From Mangrovicoccus ximenensis (GTDB lineage Bacteria; Pseudomonadota; Alphaproteobacteria; Rhodobacterales; Rhodobacteraceae): a stretch of DNA of 64,000 bases. The notes below the pieces were generated by a model. It was given only the letters and a program-made list of their open reading frames with translations, was not told where the DNA came from and did not search any database. The translations under genes and the position numbers were made by a program. The stretch lies in the NCBI RefSeq assembly GCF_003056725.1, contig NZ_QBKZ01000017.1, positions 102,574-166,573 on the forward strand. The letters run 5' to 3'. Below, piece by piece: positions 17,068-26,367 of the stretch. The stretch's first letter is position 1; each line of letters opens with the position of its first letter.

Positions 17068-18204
17068 ATGATCGAGACCTGGCGCTGGTTCGGCCCGAAC
17101 GATCCGGTGACGCTCTCCGACGTGCGCCAGACCGGCGCCACCGGGATCGTGACCGCACTGCATGACTTGCCCAACGGCACGGTCTGGCCGGTGGAGGCGA
17201 TCGAAGCGCGGCGCGACATGATCCGTGCCGCCGGGCTCGAGTGGCAAGTGGTGGAAAGCATCCCGGTCCATGAGGACATCAAGACCGGCGCGCCTGGCTG
17301 GGAGCGCCATGCCGAGGCCTGGGCACAGAGCGCGGTGAACCTGGCGCGCTGCGGCATCCGGACGATCTGCTACAACTTCATGCCCGTGCTCGACTGGACG
17401 CGGACCGATCTGGAGCATGCCCTGCCCGACGGCGCGACCTGCCTGCGCTTCGACAATGACGACATGGCCGCCTTCGACATCCACATCCTGGAACGTCCCG
17501 GCGCCGCGGAAGATCACGGGCCCGAGGCAGCGGCCCGCGCCGCGGCCCGCTTCGCCGCGATGGACGAGGCCGCGAAAGAGAAGCTGACCCGCACGATCAT
17601 CGCGGGCCTCCCGGGCTCCGAGGAAAGCTTCACCGTGGACAGCTTCCGTGCCCAGCTGGCGCGCTACGACGGACTGGGCCATGCCGGGCTGCGCGCCAAT
17701 CTGGCGAAGTTCCTGCAGCTCGTCGTGCCGATCGTCGAGAAGGAAGGCATCGTCATGGGCATGCATCCCGACGACCCGCCCCGCCCGCTCTTCGGCCTGC
17801 CGCGGATCGTCTCGACCGCCGACGACCTGCGGGCGATCCTCGCCATGGCGGACAGCCCGGCGAACGGCCTGACCTTCTGCACCGGATCCCTCGGGGTGCG
17901 GGCGGACAACGACTTGCCCGCCATGCTGCGCGAATTCGGCGACCGGGTGCATTTCCTGCATCTGCGCGCGACCAAGCGCGAGGCCGATCCGCTGAGCTTC
18001 CACGAAGCGCCGCATCTCGACGGGGATGTCGACATGATCGCGGTGATCCGCGAGACGCTGGCGATCGAGACCCGCACCGGTCGGCCGCTGCCGTTCCGCC
18101 CCGATCACGGCCATGCCATGGCCGACGACCAGCGCCGCCGGACCGCGCCCGGCTACCCGTTGATCGGGCGGATGCGCGGCCTCGCGGAACTGCGCGGCAT
18201 CGTC
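17068..18204 (+). CDS. uxuA: Mannonate dehydratase, extreme 3' end lost
   Basis: UxuA dehydrates D-mannonate to 2-keto-3-deoxygluconate in the cytoplasm. About 378 residues are present, from [20 protein letters not shown] through [59 protein letters not shown] and [11 protein letters not shown], which hold the metal-binding His/Cys/Asp residues, to [15 protein letters not shown]. Only the last ~15 residues are replaced by antisense oxyR. All catalytic regions are intact. It is 18 bp downstream of the regulator and completes the route fructuronate to mannonate to KDG with uxuB. Confidence 0.92.
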
Positions 18205-18808
18205 CGCAAGGCCAGCGCCACGGTGCGGGTCCGCTGCGGCCCGGCGAAGCTGCGCACGGCCACCCGGTCATGCTGCGCCTCGCTTTGCGCTGCCATTTCC
18301 GGGATCAGCGTCACGCCCAGCCCATGGGCCACCATTTGCACCAGCGTCGACAGGCTGGACGCGGCGAGCGTGTCGACCTCGTCGGCGACGCTCAGCCCGC
18401 AGGCCGCCAGCGCATGGTCGCGGAAGCAGTGGCCCTCCTCCAAGAGCAGCAGCGGATGCCGCGCCAGCACCTCGTCATCGGGCAGCGCGGCGGGGGTGCC
18501 GGGCGGGGCGATCAGCATGAAGCGTTCGGAGAAGACCGGCAGGGTCTCGATCTCGGGATGCAGAAGCGGCAGCGCGGCGATCACCAGGTCGAGCGATCCC
18601 TGCGCCAGCTCGGCCAGCAGCGTCTGGGTGACGGTCTCGCGCACTTTCAGCTCGGAGCCGGGATGGCGGCGGGCGATTTCCTTCAGCAATCCGGGCAGCA
18701 GATAGGGCGCCACGGTCGGGATCACCCCCAGCCGCAGCGGCCCGGCCAGCCCGCCGGAATGCAGGCTTGCCGCCTCGACGAGGTCGCGCACCGCCTGGCC
18801 GACATCGC
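18205..18808 (-). pseudogene. oxyR: LysR-family regulator (OxyR-like), effector-domain fragment
   Basis: The minus strand holds about 195 residues of a LysR effector domain: [44 protein letters not shown], the cysteine in [40 protein letters not shown] and [12 protein letters not shown]. The GHCFRDHAL(A)xC pattern with two cysteines matches the redox-active pair of OxyR, the peroxide-sensing regulator. The helix-turn-helix domain and the last residues are missing; the piece lies between uxuA' and an RTX gene fragment, with breakpoints on both sides. Confidence 0.75.
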
Positions 18809-19597
18809 CGGCGCGAGGGTGAAATTGCCGAGATTGATGCGCTCGAATTCCACGCCTCCGGCGGTGCTGCGGATCTCGAAATGGTCGCCCGCGGTTTCGG
18901 CCCCGTCGACATCGGCGGTGTCATGGCCGTAGCCGCCGTCCATCAGGTCGGAGCCGTCGCCGTTGTCCCATTCCATCCGGTCGCGGCCGAGCCCGCCGCG
19001 CATCGTGTCGTTGCCCTTCTCGCCTTCGAGGATGTCGGCCCCCGCGCCGCCTTCCAGCAGGTCGTCCCCTGCCCCGCCGATCAGCACGTCCTTTCCGGCG
19101 CCGCCGATCGCGCGCAGTTCGATGGAACCGGCGTCCAGGCCGCTCGCATCGATCGTGTCGTCGCCGCCGAGGCCGCTGACGATCAGCTTTTCCGTGTCGC
19201 GGATATCCAGCGAGAAGGTGCCGAAATTCACCCGCTGGAAGTCGATCCGGCCGTCGAGGCTGCGGATTTCGAAAAGGTCGCCGCCATCCGAGCCGTTGGC
19301 CACCGCGCGGTCGAAGCCTGCGCCGCCGATCATCACGTCCGAACCGTCGCCGTTGTTCCAGACCATCGTGTCGGCGCCGCCGCCGCCCAGCATGACGTCG
19401 CTGCCGCGGTCGCCGATGATCGTGTCGCCGCCGCTTTCCCCGGCAAGGACGTCGTCGCCGTCGCCGCCATGGATCTCGTCAGCGCCGCCGCCGCCCGCGA
19501 CCACGTCAGCGCCGTCCAGCGCGTCGATGACGTCCGCTTCGGCGCCGCCCGCCAGGATATCCGCGTCCACGGTTCCGAGAATGTTTTCGCCAGCCAT
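18809..19597 (-). CDS. RTX-type calcium-binding repeat protein, 3' end lost
   Basis: The ATG at 19597 (MAGENILGTVDADILAGGAE) opens a protein made mostly of glycine/aspartate-rich nonapeptides of the GGxGxDxUx type, for example GGDGDDVLAG, GGAGKDVLIGGAGDDLLEGG and GGLGRDRMEWDNGDGSD. These build calcium-bound beta-rolls in proteins exported by type I secretion without a cleaved signal. Two copies of a longer block (NNGDGSD.M.GG.G.D...FEIRS..G...F.R.N.G.F.L) alternate with the nonapeptides. At NLGNFTL, near 18809, the sequence joins an oxyR fragment, so the C-terminal secretion signal is missing. No type I exporter genes are adjacent. Confidence 0.85.
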
Positions 19598-19816
19598 CTT
19601 CCGTCTCCTTGAGGATCATTCGACAGCGCCACCGCGGCGCCGTTGAGCCTTCGTCGCGGCACGGCAGGAAACGGTTCACTATTTTTATTTCCCTGCCGGA
19701 GACCGCCGTCGGCGCCGCCCGGGCGGCATCCGGCCGGCTCTGCCGGAAACTTTCCGTGATCGCCCGGGGAACGGGGCCGAACCGGGCTGTTCCGGGTCTT
19801 GCAAGCCGGCCTATTA

Positions 19817-19830
19817 GATGACAAGTCATC
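19817..19830. promoter_or_regulatory. Palindromic MarR-type operator
   Basis: GATGAC-AA-GTCATC is an inverted repeat with 6-bp arms, embedded in TTAGATGACAAGTCATCAAA, 60 bp upstream of the marR start. Such palindromes are typical autoregulatory sites of MarR proteins. Confidence 0.6.
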
Positions 19831-19890
19831 AAATGAAACATCATTGGAAGTCCTGCTCGCGACTCGCGGACCAGGACGGGACGGACCTAC

Positions 19891-20370
19891 ATGACAGATG
19901 GTCGGACAGATCCGGAGCGGCATCCGGACGACGATATCGGACGCCTTCTCCCCGCGGTCGGCCAGTCCTGGAAGCGGCTCCTGGGCAAGTGCCTCGCGGA
20001 TGAGGGCCTGTCCGATGCGACCGGCCTGCCGATCCTGGTGCTCTGGCGGGCCGGCGGGCGGCGGATGCGCCAGCACGAGCTGGCCCAGCAGCTCGGTCTC
20101 GAGACCTCCGGGGTGGTGCGGGTGCTCGACGGCCTCGGCAGGCGCGGGCTGCTCCGCCGGGTCGAGGATCCCTCCGACCGGCGTGCCAAGCTCGTCGAAC
20201 TCACCGCCGAAGGCCAGGCGATGGGCGAACGGGTGGACCGCGTCGCGCGGACCTTGCGCGCCAGGCTCCTGCAGGCGGTCGATCCGGCGGATCTGGCGGC
20301 CGCCTCGCGGGTGCTCGCGCAGCTCTGGGACGCCATCGAAGCCACCGAAGCGGACCGGAACGGCAAATGA
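19891..20370 (+). CDS. MarR-family transcriptional regulator
   Basis: A complete 159-residue MarR protein with the winged-helix core LPILVLWRAGGRRMRQHELA, LGLETSGVVRVLDGLGRRGLL and the wing RVEDPSDRRAKLVELTAEGQ. It probably represses itself and the following FUSC transporter gene, whose start overlaps its stop by ATGA. An inverted repeat lies 60 bp upstream. The pairing of a MarR regulator with an aromatic-acid-type efflux protein suggests a phenolic or aromatic carboxylate inducer; that is inference from similar gene pairs. Confidence 0.88.
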   Translation: MTDGRTDPERHPDDDIGRLLPAVGQSWKRLLGKCLADEGLSDATGLPILVLWRAGGRRMRQHELAQQLGLETSGVVRVLDGLGRRGLLRRVEDPSDRRAKLVELTAEGQAMGERVDRVARTLRARLLQAVDPADLAAASRVLAQLWDAIEATEADRNGK

Positions 20371-20935
20371 TCCCCGGCGGCATCAAACTCGAACATGCGG
20401 TCTTCTCGCTGAAGACCTTCGCGGCCGGCATGCTGGCCTATTGGATCGCGGTCAAATCGGGCCTCGAAAGCCCGTATTGGGCGCTCGGGACGGTCTATAT
20501 CGTCATGACCCCGCTGGCCGGCGCGCTGACCTCGAAGGCGCTCTACCGGCTGGCCGGCACGGTTCTGGGCGCGCTCATGATCGTCGTCCTCGTTCCGACG
20601 CTGGTGCAGATGCCGGCGCTGCTGTGTCTCGCCATGGCGCTCTGGTGCGGGGCCTGCCTGTTCGTCAGCCGCCTCGACCACAGCCCGCGCAGCTATGTCT
20701 TCATGCTGGCGGGATATACCGTGACCCTGACCGGGTTCACGCTGGTCAGCGATCCGCTGAACAGCTTCCACCTGGCCGTGTCACGGGTCGAGGAGATCGG
20801 CATCGGCATCCTCTGCGCGGCGATCGTCGGGCGGATCATCCAGCCCCGCGAGGCCGGGCCGCTGCTGGCCGGGCGCGTCGAGGACTGGCTGGCCACCGCG
20901 GCGGAGCTGACGCGCGACGTGCTCGCGTCCAGCCG
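20367..20935 (+). CDS. FUSC-family (AaeB-like) efflux membrane protein, N-terminal part
   Basis: About 189 residues of an inner-membrane fusaric-acid-resistance type transporter: LKTFAAGMLAYWIAVKSGLE, PYWALGTVYIVMTPLAGALTSKALYRLAGT, then several hydrophobic helices (LGALMIVVLVPTL, LLCLAMALWCGACLFVS, SYVFMLAGYTVTLTGF) and the conserved VEEIGIGILCAAIVGRIIQPR. Complete proteins are about 650-700 residues with a second membrane half. Here homology stops near DWLATAAELTRDVLA and unrelated minus-strand DNA follows. It overlaps marR by ATGA and is probably repressed by it. Confidence 0.85.
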
Positions 20936-20969
20936 CGTTTCAGCGGCATCCTCTCGCCCGCCATTCCGG

Positions 20970-21620
20970 TCACGACGCCTCCGGATCGCCGCCGAGCGCA
21001 ACGGTCAGCTGCAGCGCGCGCTGGCGCTGGCCGGAGGAAGCCCCCGCGGCCTCGCGCAGCTCGGCCAGGTCGGCCAGCGCCAGATCGGTTTCGTTCTGTT
21101 CGACATAGATCAGCGCGCGCAGTTCCAGCGCGCTCAGCCGGAAGGCATGGCCGGGCTCGAGCAGCGGCGCCAGGACCTCCAGCCGCTGGTCGGTGGTCAG
21201 GCGGTTGTCTGGCAGCATCACGATCTTCAGCCGGGCGATGTCGCGGAACACTTGGCTGACCGCGTCATCGGCGATCAGCGCCTGCAGCATCTCGGTCGCG
21301 CGCTGGCTGTCGTCGAGCGCCATGTCGCCGGCCGCGGTCAGGTCGCGGATCGCCACCTGGTCGCCCTCGGCGGAGACCTGTTCGACCGCGAGCGCGCGCA
21401 CCTGCGGATCGTCGGATTCCAGCGCAGCCAGCATGGCGTCGCCGAAGTCCTGGGCAACCGCCTCGGTCTGCGACTTCTGCCAGTCCCAGTAGCCGACGGC
21501 GCCGACCCCCCCGACGATCGCCACGACGGCGATCCAGCCATAGCGGCGGGCAAGCCGGTAAAACCGGTCGCGGCGGACTTCCTCTGCGACCTCGTCAATG
21601 AAACTGTCTGGACTGCTCAC
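20970..21620 (-). CDS. YfgM-like tetratricopeptide membrane protein
   Basis: A 216-residue protein with a GTG start at 21620 preceded by GGAGAG. The N-terminal DSFIDEVAEEVRRDRFYRLARR is cytosolic, a single membrane anchor follows (YGWIAVVAIVGGVGAVGYW), and the rest is helical TPR-like repeats (ALESDDPQVRALAVEQVSAEG, LIADDAVSQVFRDIARLKIVML). This is the architecture of YfgM, an ancillary subunit of the SecYEG translocon. In related genomes it precedes bamB; the first codons of such a gene may lie below 20969 but are cut off by the breakpoint near 20936-20969. Confidence 0.8.
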   Translation of the reverse strand: MSSPDSFIDEVAEEVRRDRFYRLARRYGWIAVVAIVGGVGAVGYWDWQKSQTEAVAQDFGDAMLAALESDDPQVRALAVEQVSAEGDQVAIRDLTAAGDMALDDSQRATEMLQALIADDAVSQVFRDIARLKIVMLPDNRLTTDQRLEVLAPLLEPGHAFRLSALELRALIYVEQNETDLALADLAELREAAGASSGQRQRALQLTVALGGDPEAS

Positions 21621-21803
21621 AGGTCTCTCCCGTACGTTCCGTGCCGTCTTACAGCCAAATGCCGAAAAATGCCAAGACCGGCCAACAGCTTTTGGCGCGG
21701 TGTCTTGAAGCGCTGCGGGGCGCGCCCTAAACTGAACTGCATGGTTCAGCCGCGTCGGGAGGATGCCGCGCGGACGCCTGGGAGCAAGGATTCGGGGGCC
21801 TTG

Positions 21804-22910
21804 ATGAGACTTCTGCCGATCGTGACCGCCCTGATCGTGGCGGCCGTGCTCTACGGGCTGGTCTTCGAGCGCGACGCGCTTCGCGACATCGTGAGCGGCC
21901 GCCCGCCCGAAAGGGCCGAAACTCCGGCAGGCGCAGAGGCCGCGCCGGAGGCCGCCGGGCGCGGGGCGATCAATGTCGTGGCGATCGACAGCACTGCCCG
22001 CGAAGTGGGCAACACGGTCGTGCTGCGCGGCCGCACCGAGGCCGACCGGCAGGTCGAGGTGATGGCGCAGATTTCCGGACTGGTGATTTCCGAGCCGAAG
22101 CCCAAGGGCAGCTTCGTCGCGGCGGGCGAGGTGATCTGCCGGATCGACCCCGGCACCCGCCCCGCCGATCTGGCCGAAGCGCGCGCCCGGCTGGCCGAGG
22201 CCGAGATTTCCAACACCGCCGCCGAACGGCTGTCCCGCGGCGGCTACACGTCGGAAACCCAGGCGGTGGCGGCCCGCGCGTCGCTGGAATCGGCGCAGGC
22301 GGCCGTCACCCGCGCCGAGACCGAGATCGCCCGGCTGGAGATCACGGCGCCCTTCGCCGGACTCCTGGAGACCGACAGCGCGGAACTCGGCAGCCTGATG
22401 CAGCCCGGCTCCGCCTGTGCCACGGTGATCCGGCTCGATCCGGTGCGGCTGGTTGGCTTCCTGCCCGAGACCCAGGTCGATCTGGTGAAGACCGGCGCGA
22501 CGGCGCGGGCGCAGCTTGCCGACGGCACGCAGCGGGAGGGAACGGTGAGCTTCGTGTCGCGCTCGGCCGATGCCGAGACCCGCACTTTCCGCGTCGATAT
22601 CGCGGTCGCCAATCCGGATTTCTCGGTGCGCGACGGCCAGACCGCCGAGATCGCGATCGAGGCCGAGGGCACGCTGGCGCATCTGATCCCGCAATCGGCT
22701 CTGACGCTCGACGATGACGGCACGATGGGGGTGCGGATCGTCGATGCCGAGAGCCGCGCGCGCTTCCTGCCGGTGCGGATGCTGCGCGACACCGCCGAGG
22801 GCATGCTGGTCGCGGGGCTCCCCGAGCGGGTGACGATCATCACGCTCGGCCAAGACTATGTCACCGACGGCGTCGCTGTCACCGCCCATGCGCCGGAGAG
22901 CGGCCTGTGA
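21804..22910 (+). CDS. RND efflux periplasmic adaptor subunit
   Basis: A 368-residue HlyD/AcrA-type membrane fusion protein. The start at 21804 (MRLLPIVTALIVAAVLYGLV) gives an N-terminal membrane anchor; an ATG at 21741 would add 21 residues without homology. The lipoyl halves (LRGRTEADRQVEVMAQISGL with EPKPKGSFVAAGEVICRID, and ARLEITAPFAGLLE) flank a helical hairpin, followed by the beta-barrel (SFVSRSADAETRTFRVDIAV) and membrane-proximal domains. It bridges the inner-membrane pump and an outer-membrane channel. The following pump gene overlaps by four bases (GTGA). Confidence 0.92.
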   Translation: MRLLPIVTALIVAAVLYGLVFERDALRDIVSGRPPERAETPAGAEAAPEAAGRGAINVVAIDSTAREVGNTVVLRGRTEADRQVEVMAQISGLVISEPKPKGSFVAAGEVICRIDPGTRPADLAEARARLAEAEISNTAAERLSRGGYTSETQAVAARASLESAQAAVTRAETEIARLEITAPFAGLLETDSAELGSLMQPGSACATVIRLDPVRLVGFLPETQVDLVKTGATARAQLADGTQREGTVSFVSRSADAETRTFRVDIAVANPDFSVRDGQTAEIAIEAEGTLAHLIPQSALTLDDDGTMGVRIVDAESRARFLPVRMLRDTAEGMLVAGLPERVTIITLGQDYVTDGVAVTAHAPESGL

Positions 22911-24512
22911 CCGGCCTGATCGACTGGGCGGCCGACCGGGCGCGGATGATCCTCGCCTTCATCCTGCTGTCGCTCCTCGCCGGAGCCTATTGCTACGCCA
23001 CCCTGCCGAAGGAGGGCGAACCCGACATCGAGATCCCGATGCTCTTCGTCTCGGTGCCCTTCCCCGGCATCTCGGCGATCGACAGCGAGAAGCTCCTGGT
23101 GCGGCCGATGGAGACCGAGCTTTCCGATCTCGACGGGCTGAAATCGATGAGCGCGACCGCGGCCGAGAATTATGCCGGGATCGCGCTGGAATTCGAGTTC
23201 GGCTGGGACAAGACCGCGATCATGGCCGATGTCCGCGACGCGATGAGCAATGCCGCCGCCGACTTCCCCGACGGCGCCGAGCAGTATTCGATCAACGAGA
23301 TCAACTTCTCGGAATTTCCGATCGTCATCGTGTCGCTGACCGGCGACGTGCCCGAGCGGACGCTGGTGCGGCTGGCGAAATCGCTGCAGGACCGGCTCGA
23401 ATCGCAGGACGCGGTGCTGGAGGCGGTGCTGGCAGGCTCGCGCGACGAGATGGTCGAGGTGGTGATCGACCCGATCCGGCTCGAGGCCTACAACGTCACC
23501 GCCGCCGAACTGGTCAGCGTCGTGCAGAACAACAACCGGCTGATCGCGGCGGGCGAGATCCAGTCGGAGACCGGCGCCTTCTCGCTGAAGATCCCGTCCT
23601 CCTTCGACGAGAGCCGCGACCTCTTCGACCTGCCGGTGAAGACCAATGGCGACCGGATCGTGACCCTCTCCGACCTCGCCGATATCCGCCTGACCTTCGA
23701 GGACCGCGCGGGGACGGCACGGTTCGACGGCCAGAAGACGGTCGCGCTGCAGGTGGTCAAGCGCAAGGGCTTCAACCTGGTCGACACCGCCGCCATGGTG
23801 CGCAACCTCGTCGCCGAGGAACGCGCTTCCTGGCCGCAGGAACTGCAGGACGCCGTCGGCATCCAGACCTCGAACGACCAGAGCCACACCGTCGCCTCGA
23901 TGATCGCCCAGCTCGAAGGCTCGGTGCTGACCGCGATCGCGCTCGTCATGATCGTGGTGCTGGCAAGCCTGGGCGGGCGTCCGGCGCTTCTGGTCGGCTT
24001 CGCGATTCCGACCTCGTTCCTGCTGTGCTTCGTCTTCCTCGCGGTGATGGGCGTGACGATCTCCAACATCGTGATGTTCGGGCTGATTCTCGCGGTCGGC
24101 ATGCTGGTCGACGGCGCCATCGTGGTGGTCGAATACGCCGAAAGCCGGATCGAGCAGGGCCAGGGCCCGATGCGCGCCTATGTCGAGGGCGCCAAGAGGA
24201 TGTTCTGGCCGATCGTCAGCTCCACCGCCACGACGCTCTGCGCCTTCCTGCCGATGCTGTTCTGGCCGGGCGTGGCGGGCGAGTTCATGGGGATGCTGCC
24301 GGTGACGCTGATCTTCGTGCTCTCGGCCTCGCTGATCGTCGCGCTGGTCTACCTGCCGGTGATGGGCGGCGTGGCAGGGCGGATCGACCGCGCCTTCCAC
24401 CATGTCTCGGACGCGCTGCGCGGGCTCGCCCTGCCCTGGCGCGGCGGGCTCCTGCTGCTGTCGCTGGTGCTTGCCTGGGCGGGGCTGCGCGGCTTGCTGG
24501 CGCCCTCGCGCG
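22907..24512 (+). CDS. RND-family efflux permease, N-terminal half
   Basis: About 535 residues of an inner-membrane AcrB-type proton-driven pump. The first transmembrane helix (ARMILAFILLSLLAGAY), porter-domain stretches (PGISAIDSEKLLVRPMETEL, ALQVVKRKGFNLVDTAAMV) and helices 2-6 are present, with LILAVGMLVDGAIVVVEYAE holding the proton-relay Asp of transmembrane helix 4 and WPIVSSTATTLCAFLPMLFWPG. Complete relatives exceed 1,000 residues; the second half is missing after LRGLLAPS near 24512. Without it the pump cannot function. Confidence 0.9.
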
Positions 24513-24736
24513 TTGCGCGCCGTGCCGCGTGGTCCAGCCTTCGCGCCATCGCCGGGCCCGTCAGGAACACAGGCCGGACCGGCCGGAGGCGACAGTGGCG
24601 GCCGCGCCGCGGTGCAGACAGTCCTGCACGTATTTGGCTTGTGCCAGCGTTGCCGCTGGATGATCATCGCAGCCATCCTAGTTTCTGGACAGCACGACCT
24701 GTCAAACGTTCACTTCAGCCGGGGGCCCGTCCGCCC
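24513..24736. other. Unassigned DNA between RND' and the L,D-transpeptidase
   Basis: No homology is recognised. A minus-strand ATG at 24570 opens MFLTGPAMARRLDHAARRAT, which could be the start of a divergent gene cut by the breakpoint near 24512. The right half is less GC-rich and presumably holds the promoter of the transpeptidase gene. Confidence 0.35.
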
Positions 24737-25393
24737 ATGTTCACAAGACGCCATTTCCTGACGACCAGCGCCGCCCTGTTCTCCGCGCCGCTCGCGCTGC
24801 CCGCCGCCGCCCAGACCGGCGGCCAATGGGCGCGCTGGGATGCGCAGGTGACGCCTGCGGGATACGATCCCGCGACCTCAAATCCCTGGGGCTTCCATCC
24901 CCGCTTCCTGCCGCAGCGCGTCGAAGCGCGGGACGGGCTGACGCCGGGCGACATCCATGTCGATGCCGTGGCGCGCTATCTCTACCATATCCGCCCGGAC
25001 GGCACCGCCGACCGCTACGGCGTGGCCATCGCCCGCGGCCGCCTCTACGAGCCGGGCACCTACACGATCCGGCGCAAGGCGAAATGGCCGAGCTGGACGC
25101 CGACCGCGGACATGATCGCCCGCGATCCCCAGCTCTATGCCCAGCATGCCGACGGCATGCCCGGCGGCCCGAGCAACCCGCTGGGGTCGCGCGCGCTCTA
25201 TCTCTACACCGGCAACCGCGACACCTATCTGCGCATCCACGGCACGCCGCATCCGCGCTCGATCGGCGGCCGTGCGAGCTCGGGCTGCGTGCGGATGGTC
25301 ATGGCCCATATCATCGGCCTCTATGACGATGTCGCCACCGGCAGCCGAGCGGTCCTGCACCCGGCGGAACGCGCCGTGACGGCCCAGAGCTGA
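24737..25393 (+). CDS. L,D-transpeptidase (YkuD domain) with Tat/Sec signal
   Basis: A 218-residue periplasmic enzyme that forms 3-3 peptidoglycan cross-links or attaches lipoproteins. The N-terminus MFTRRHFLTTSAALFSAPLALP has a twin-arginine-like RRHFL motif. The YkuD core spans residues about 75-210 with the catalytic signature HGTPHPRSIGGRASSGCVRM (His and Cys, about 175-195). The family usually has HGTxxPxSIGxxxSHGCIRM; here Ser replaces the His before Gly-Cys, and Val replaces Ile, variants seen in alphaproteobacterial members. A bidirectional hairpin terminator follows. Confidence 0.92.
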   Translation: MFTRRHFLTTSAALFSAPLALPAAAQTGGQWARWDAQVTPAGYDPATSNPWGFHPRFLPQRVEARDGLTPGDIHVDAVARYLYHIRPDGTADRYGVAIARGRLYEPGTYTIRRKAKWPSWTPTADMIARDPQLYAQHADGMPGGPSNPLGSRALYLYTGNRDTYLRIHGTPHPRSIGGRASSGCVRMVMAHIIGLYDDVATGSRAVLHPAERAVTAQS

Positions 25394-25398
25394 GTCCC

Positions 25399-25420
25399 GC
25401 GCCCCCGGAAACGGGGGCGC
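25399..25420. terminator. Bidirectional hairpin between convergent genes
   Basis: An 8-bp perfect stem (25399-25406 with 25413-25420, GCGCCCCC/GGGGGCGC) with a 6-nt loop lies between the transpeptidase stop and the convergent lipoprotein gene. Confidence 0.75.
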
Positions 25421-25433
25421 CGGACCGAGCCCG

Positions 25434-25733
25434 TCAGGCCTCGACTTCGGCTGAAGACGCCCCTGCGGACGAGCAGATCGGCCGCCCCTCCGGGGTGAGC
25501 AGCGGCAGCAGCGTGGTCTCCACCGGCCCCGCATATTCATACCACCAGCAGCCATCCTCGGGCAGCAGCCGCGCCGAATCGACATTCTGGTTCGGGGCCG
25601 CGACGGCGCGGACCGCTTCGGGAACCGTGCTCTCGCCCGGGCCGTTCAGCGCGGTCAGCGCGGCGGGATCGCAGGCGGCAAGGCTGCCGAGAAGGGCGGG
25701 GAAGAGAAGCGCGGTGTGCAAGCTGAAACGCAT
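25434..25733 (-). CDS. Small lipoprotein of unknown function
   Basis: A 99-residue protein with a lipoprotein signal peptide (MRFSLHTALLFPALLGSLAAC, lipobox LAAC, Cys about residue 21). The mature part has a conserved-looking stretch DGCWWYEYAGPVETTLLPLL followed by TPEGRPICSS, which resembles the C-terminus of small envelope lipoproteins in Rhodobacteraceae. The two cysteines in GCWW and PIC could form a disulfide. Upstream in-frame ATGs exist (25760, 25880), but the lipobox position supports 25733. No function can be assigned. Confidence 0.7.
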   Translation of the reverse strand: MRFSLHTALLFPALLGSLAACDPAALTALNGPGESTVPEAVRAVAAPNQNVDSARLLPEDGCWWYEYAGPVETTLLPLLTPEGRPICSSAGASSAEVEA

Positions 25734-25960
25734 GGATCCATTTTCCGTCAGTCGTGTCATTGGCCGAGTGTCGCATCTGCCGCGGCCCGTGCAACCGGCT
25801 TGTCGCAGGCGCCGCGGCTGGGGACATTCCTGCATCAGGTAGCGGCACCGGCCGGCAGGTCCATGGCGGGGCCGCCGCAAGCCGCCTGCCTGACCCAGAT
25901 CATGGCAGGCGGAACTCGCCCCAAGGTAGAATGGAGCAGTTTCCGGAGAGGGAGGCCATC

Positions 25961-26203
25961 ATGAGACATCTGATCCTTTTGCTCGCTGCAGCGGTGGCGC
26001 TCGCCGCCTGCAGCGCATTCCAGAACGAGGGCGGCCCCTATGCGGGCGGCAGCGACACTGGCGGCGGCACAGGCACGGCCTCCGCCTCGGCCGGCTCCGC
26101 AGCCAATGCCGGTGCAGATGGCGGCGACACTGCCGACGACGGCACCGGCGCGGGCGATCAGGAGCAGGATCAGGACCGCGACCGGGACCAGGTCCACAAA
26201 TAG
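25961..26203 (+). CDS. Short low-complexity lipoprotein
   Basis: An 80-residue product with a strong GGAGAGGGAGG upstream of the ATG and a lipoprotein signal peptide (MRHLILLLAAAVALAAC). The mature chain is low complexity: glycine/alanine/threonine-rich, then an aspartate-rich segment ending in alternating acidic and polar residues (EQDQDRDRDQ). It is probably a surface- or membrane-tethered disordered peptide. A perfect 9-bp hairpin follows, so it is likely a real monocistronic gene. Function unknown. Confidence 0.65.
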   Translation: MRHLILLLAAAVALAACSAFQNEGGPYAGGSDTGGGTGTASASAGSAANAGADGGDTADDGTGAGDQEQDQDRDRDQVHK

Positions 26204-26224
26204 CGGCACCGGCCGCATAGGGGG

Positions 26225-26248
26225 GAGGGGCCGTGCAAGCGGCCCCTC
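26225..26248 (+). terminator. Hairpin terminator after the lipoprotein gene
   Basis: A perfect 9-bp stem GAGGGGCCG/CGGCCCCTC (26225-26233 with 26240-26248), loop TGCAAG, is followed by TT. It lies 21 bp after the stop at 26203. Confidence 0.75.
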
Positions 26249-26367
26249 TTCGCGCATCCCGCCCCCGCTTTTTCCGGAATGCCTGCAAATGCGCCAATCC
26301 GCCCTTGCGTCCTGCCGCGGGGACGGCATATTCGACGTGACGCATAATTTCCGGGCGGGAGGAATTC

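Noticed and set aside
18809-19597. RTX nonapeptide DNA repeats considered as a tandem repeat array or CRISPR
   Set aside because: The periodicity is at the protein level (GGxGxDxUx) with variable DNA, not conserved DNA repeats with spacers.
19817-19830. The dyad upstream of marR considered as a CRISPR-like or attachment repeat
   Set aside because: It occurs once, is short and symmetrical, and fits a MarR operator better.
24349-24570. Possible small divergent gene upstream of the L,D-transpeptidase (MFLTGPAMARR...)
   Set aside because: No family match and it runs into antisense RND sequence; kept only as a remark on the unassigned region.
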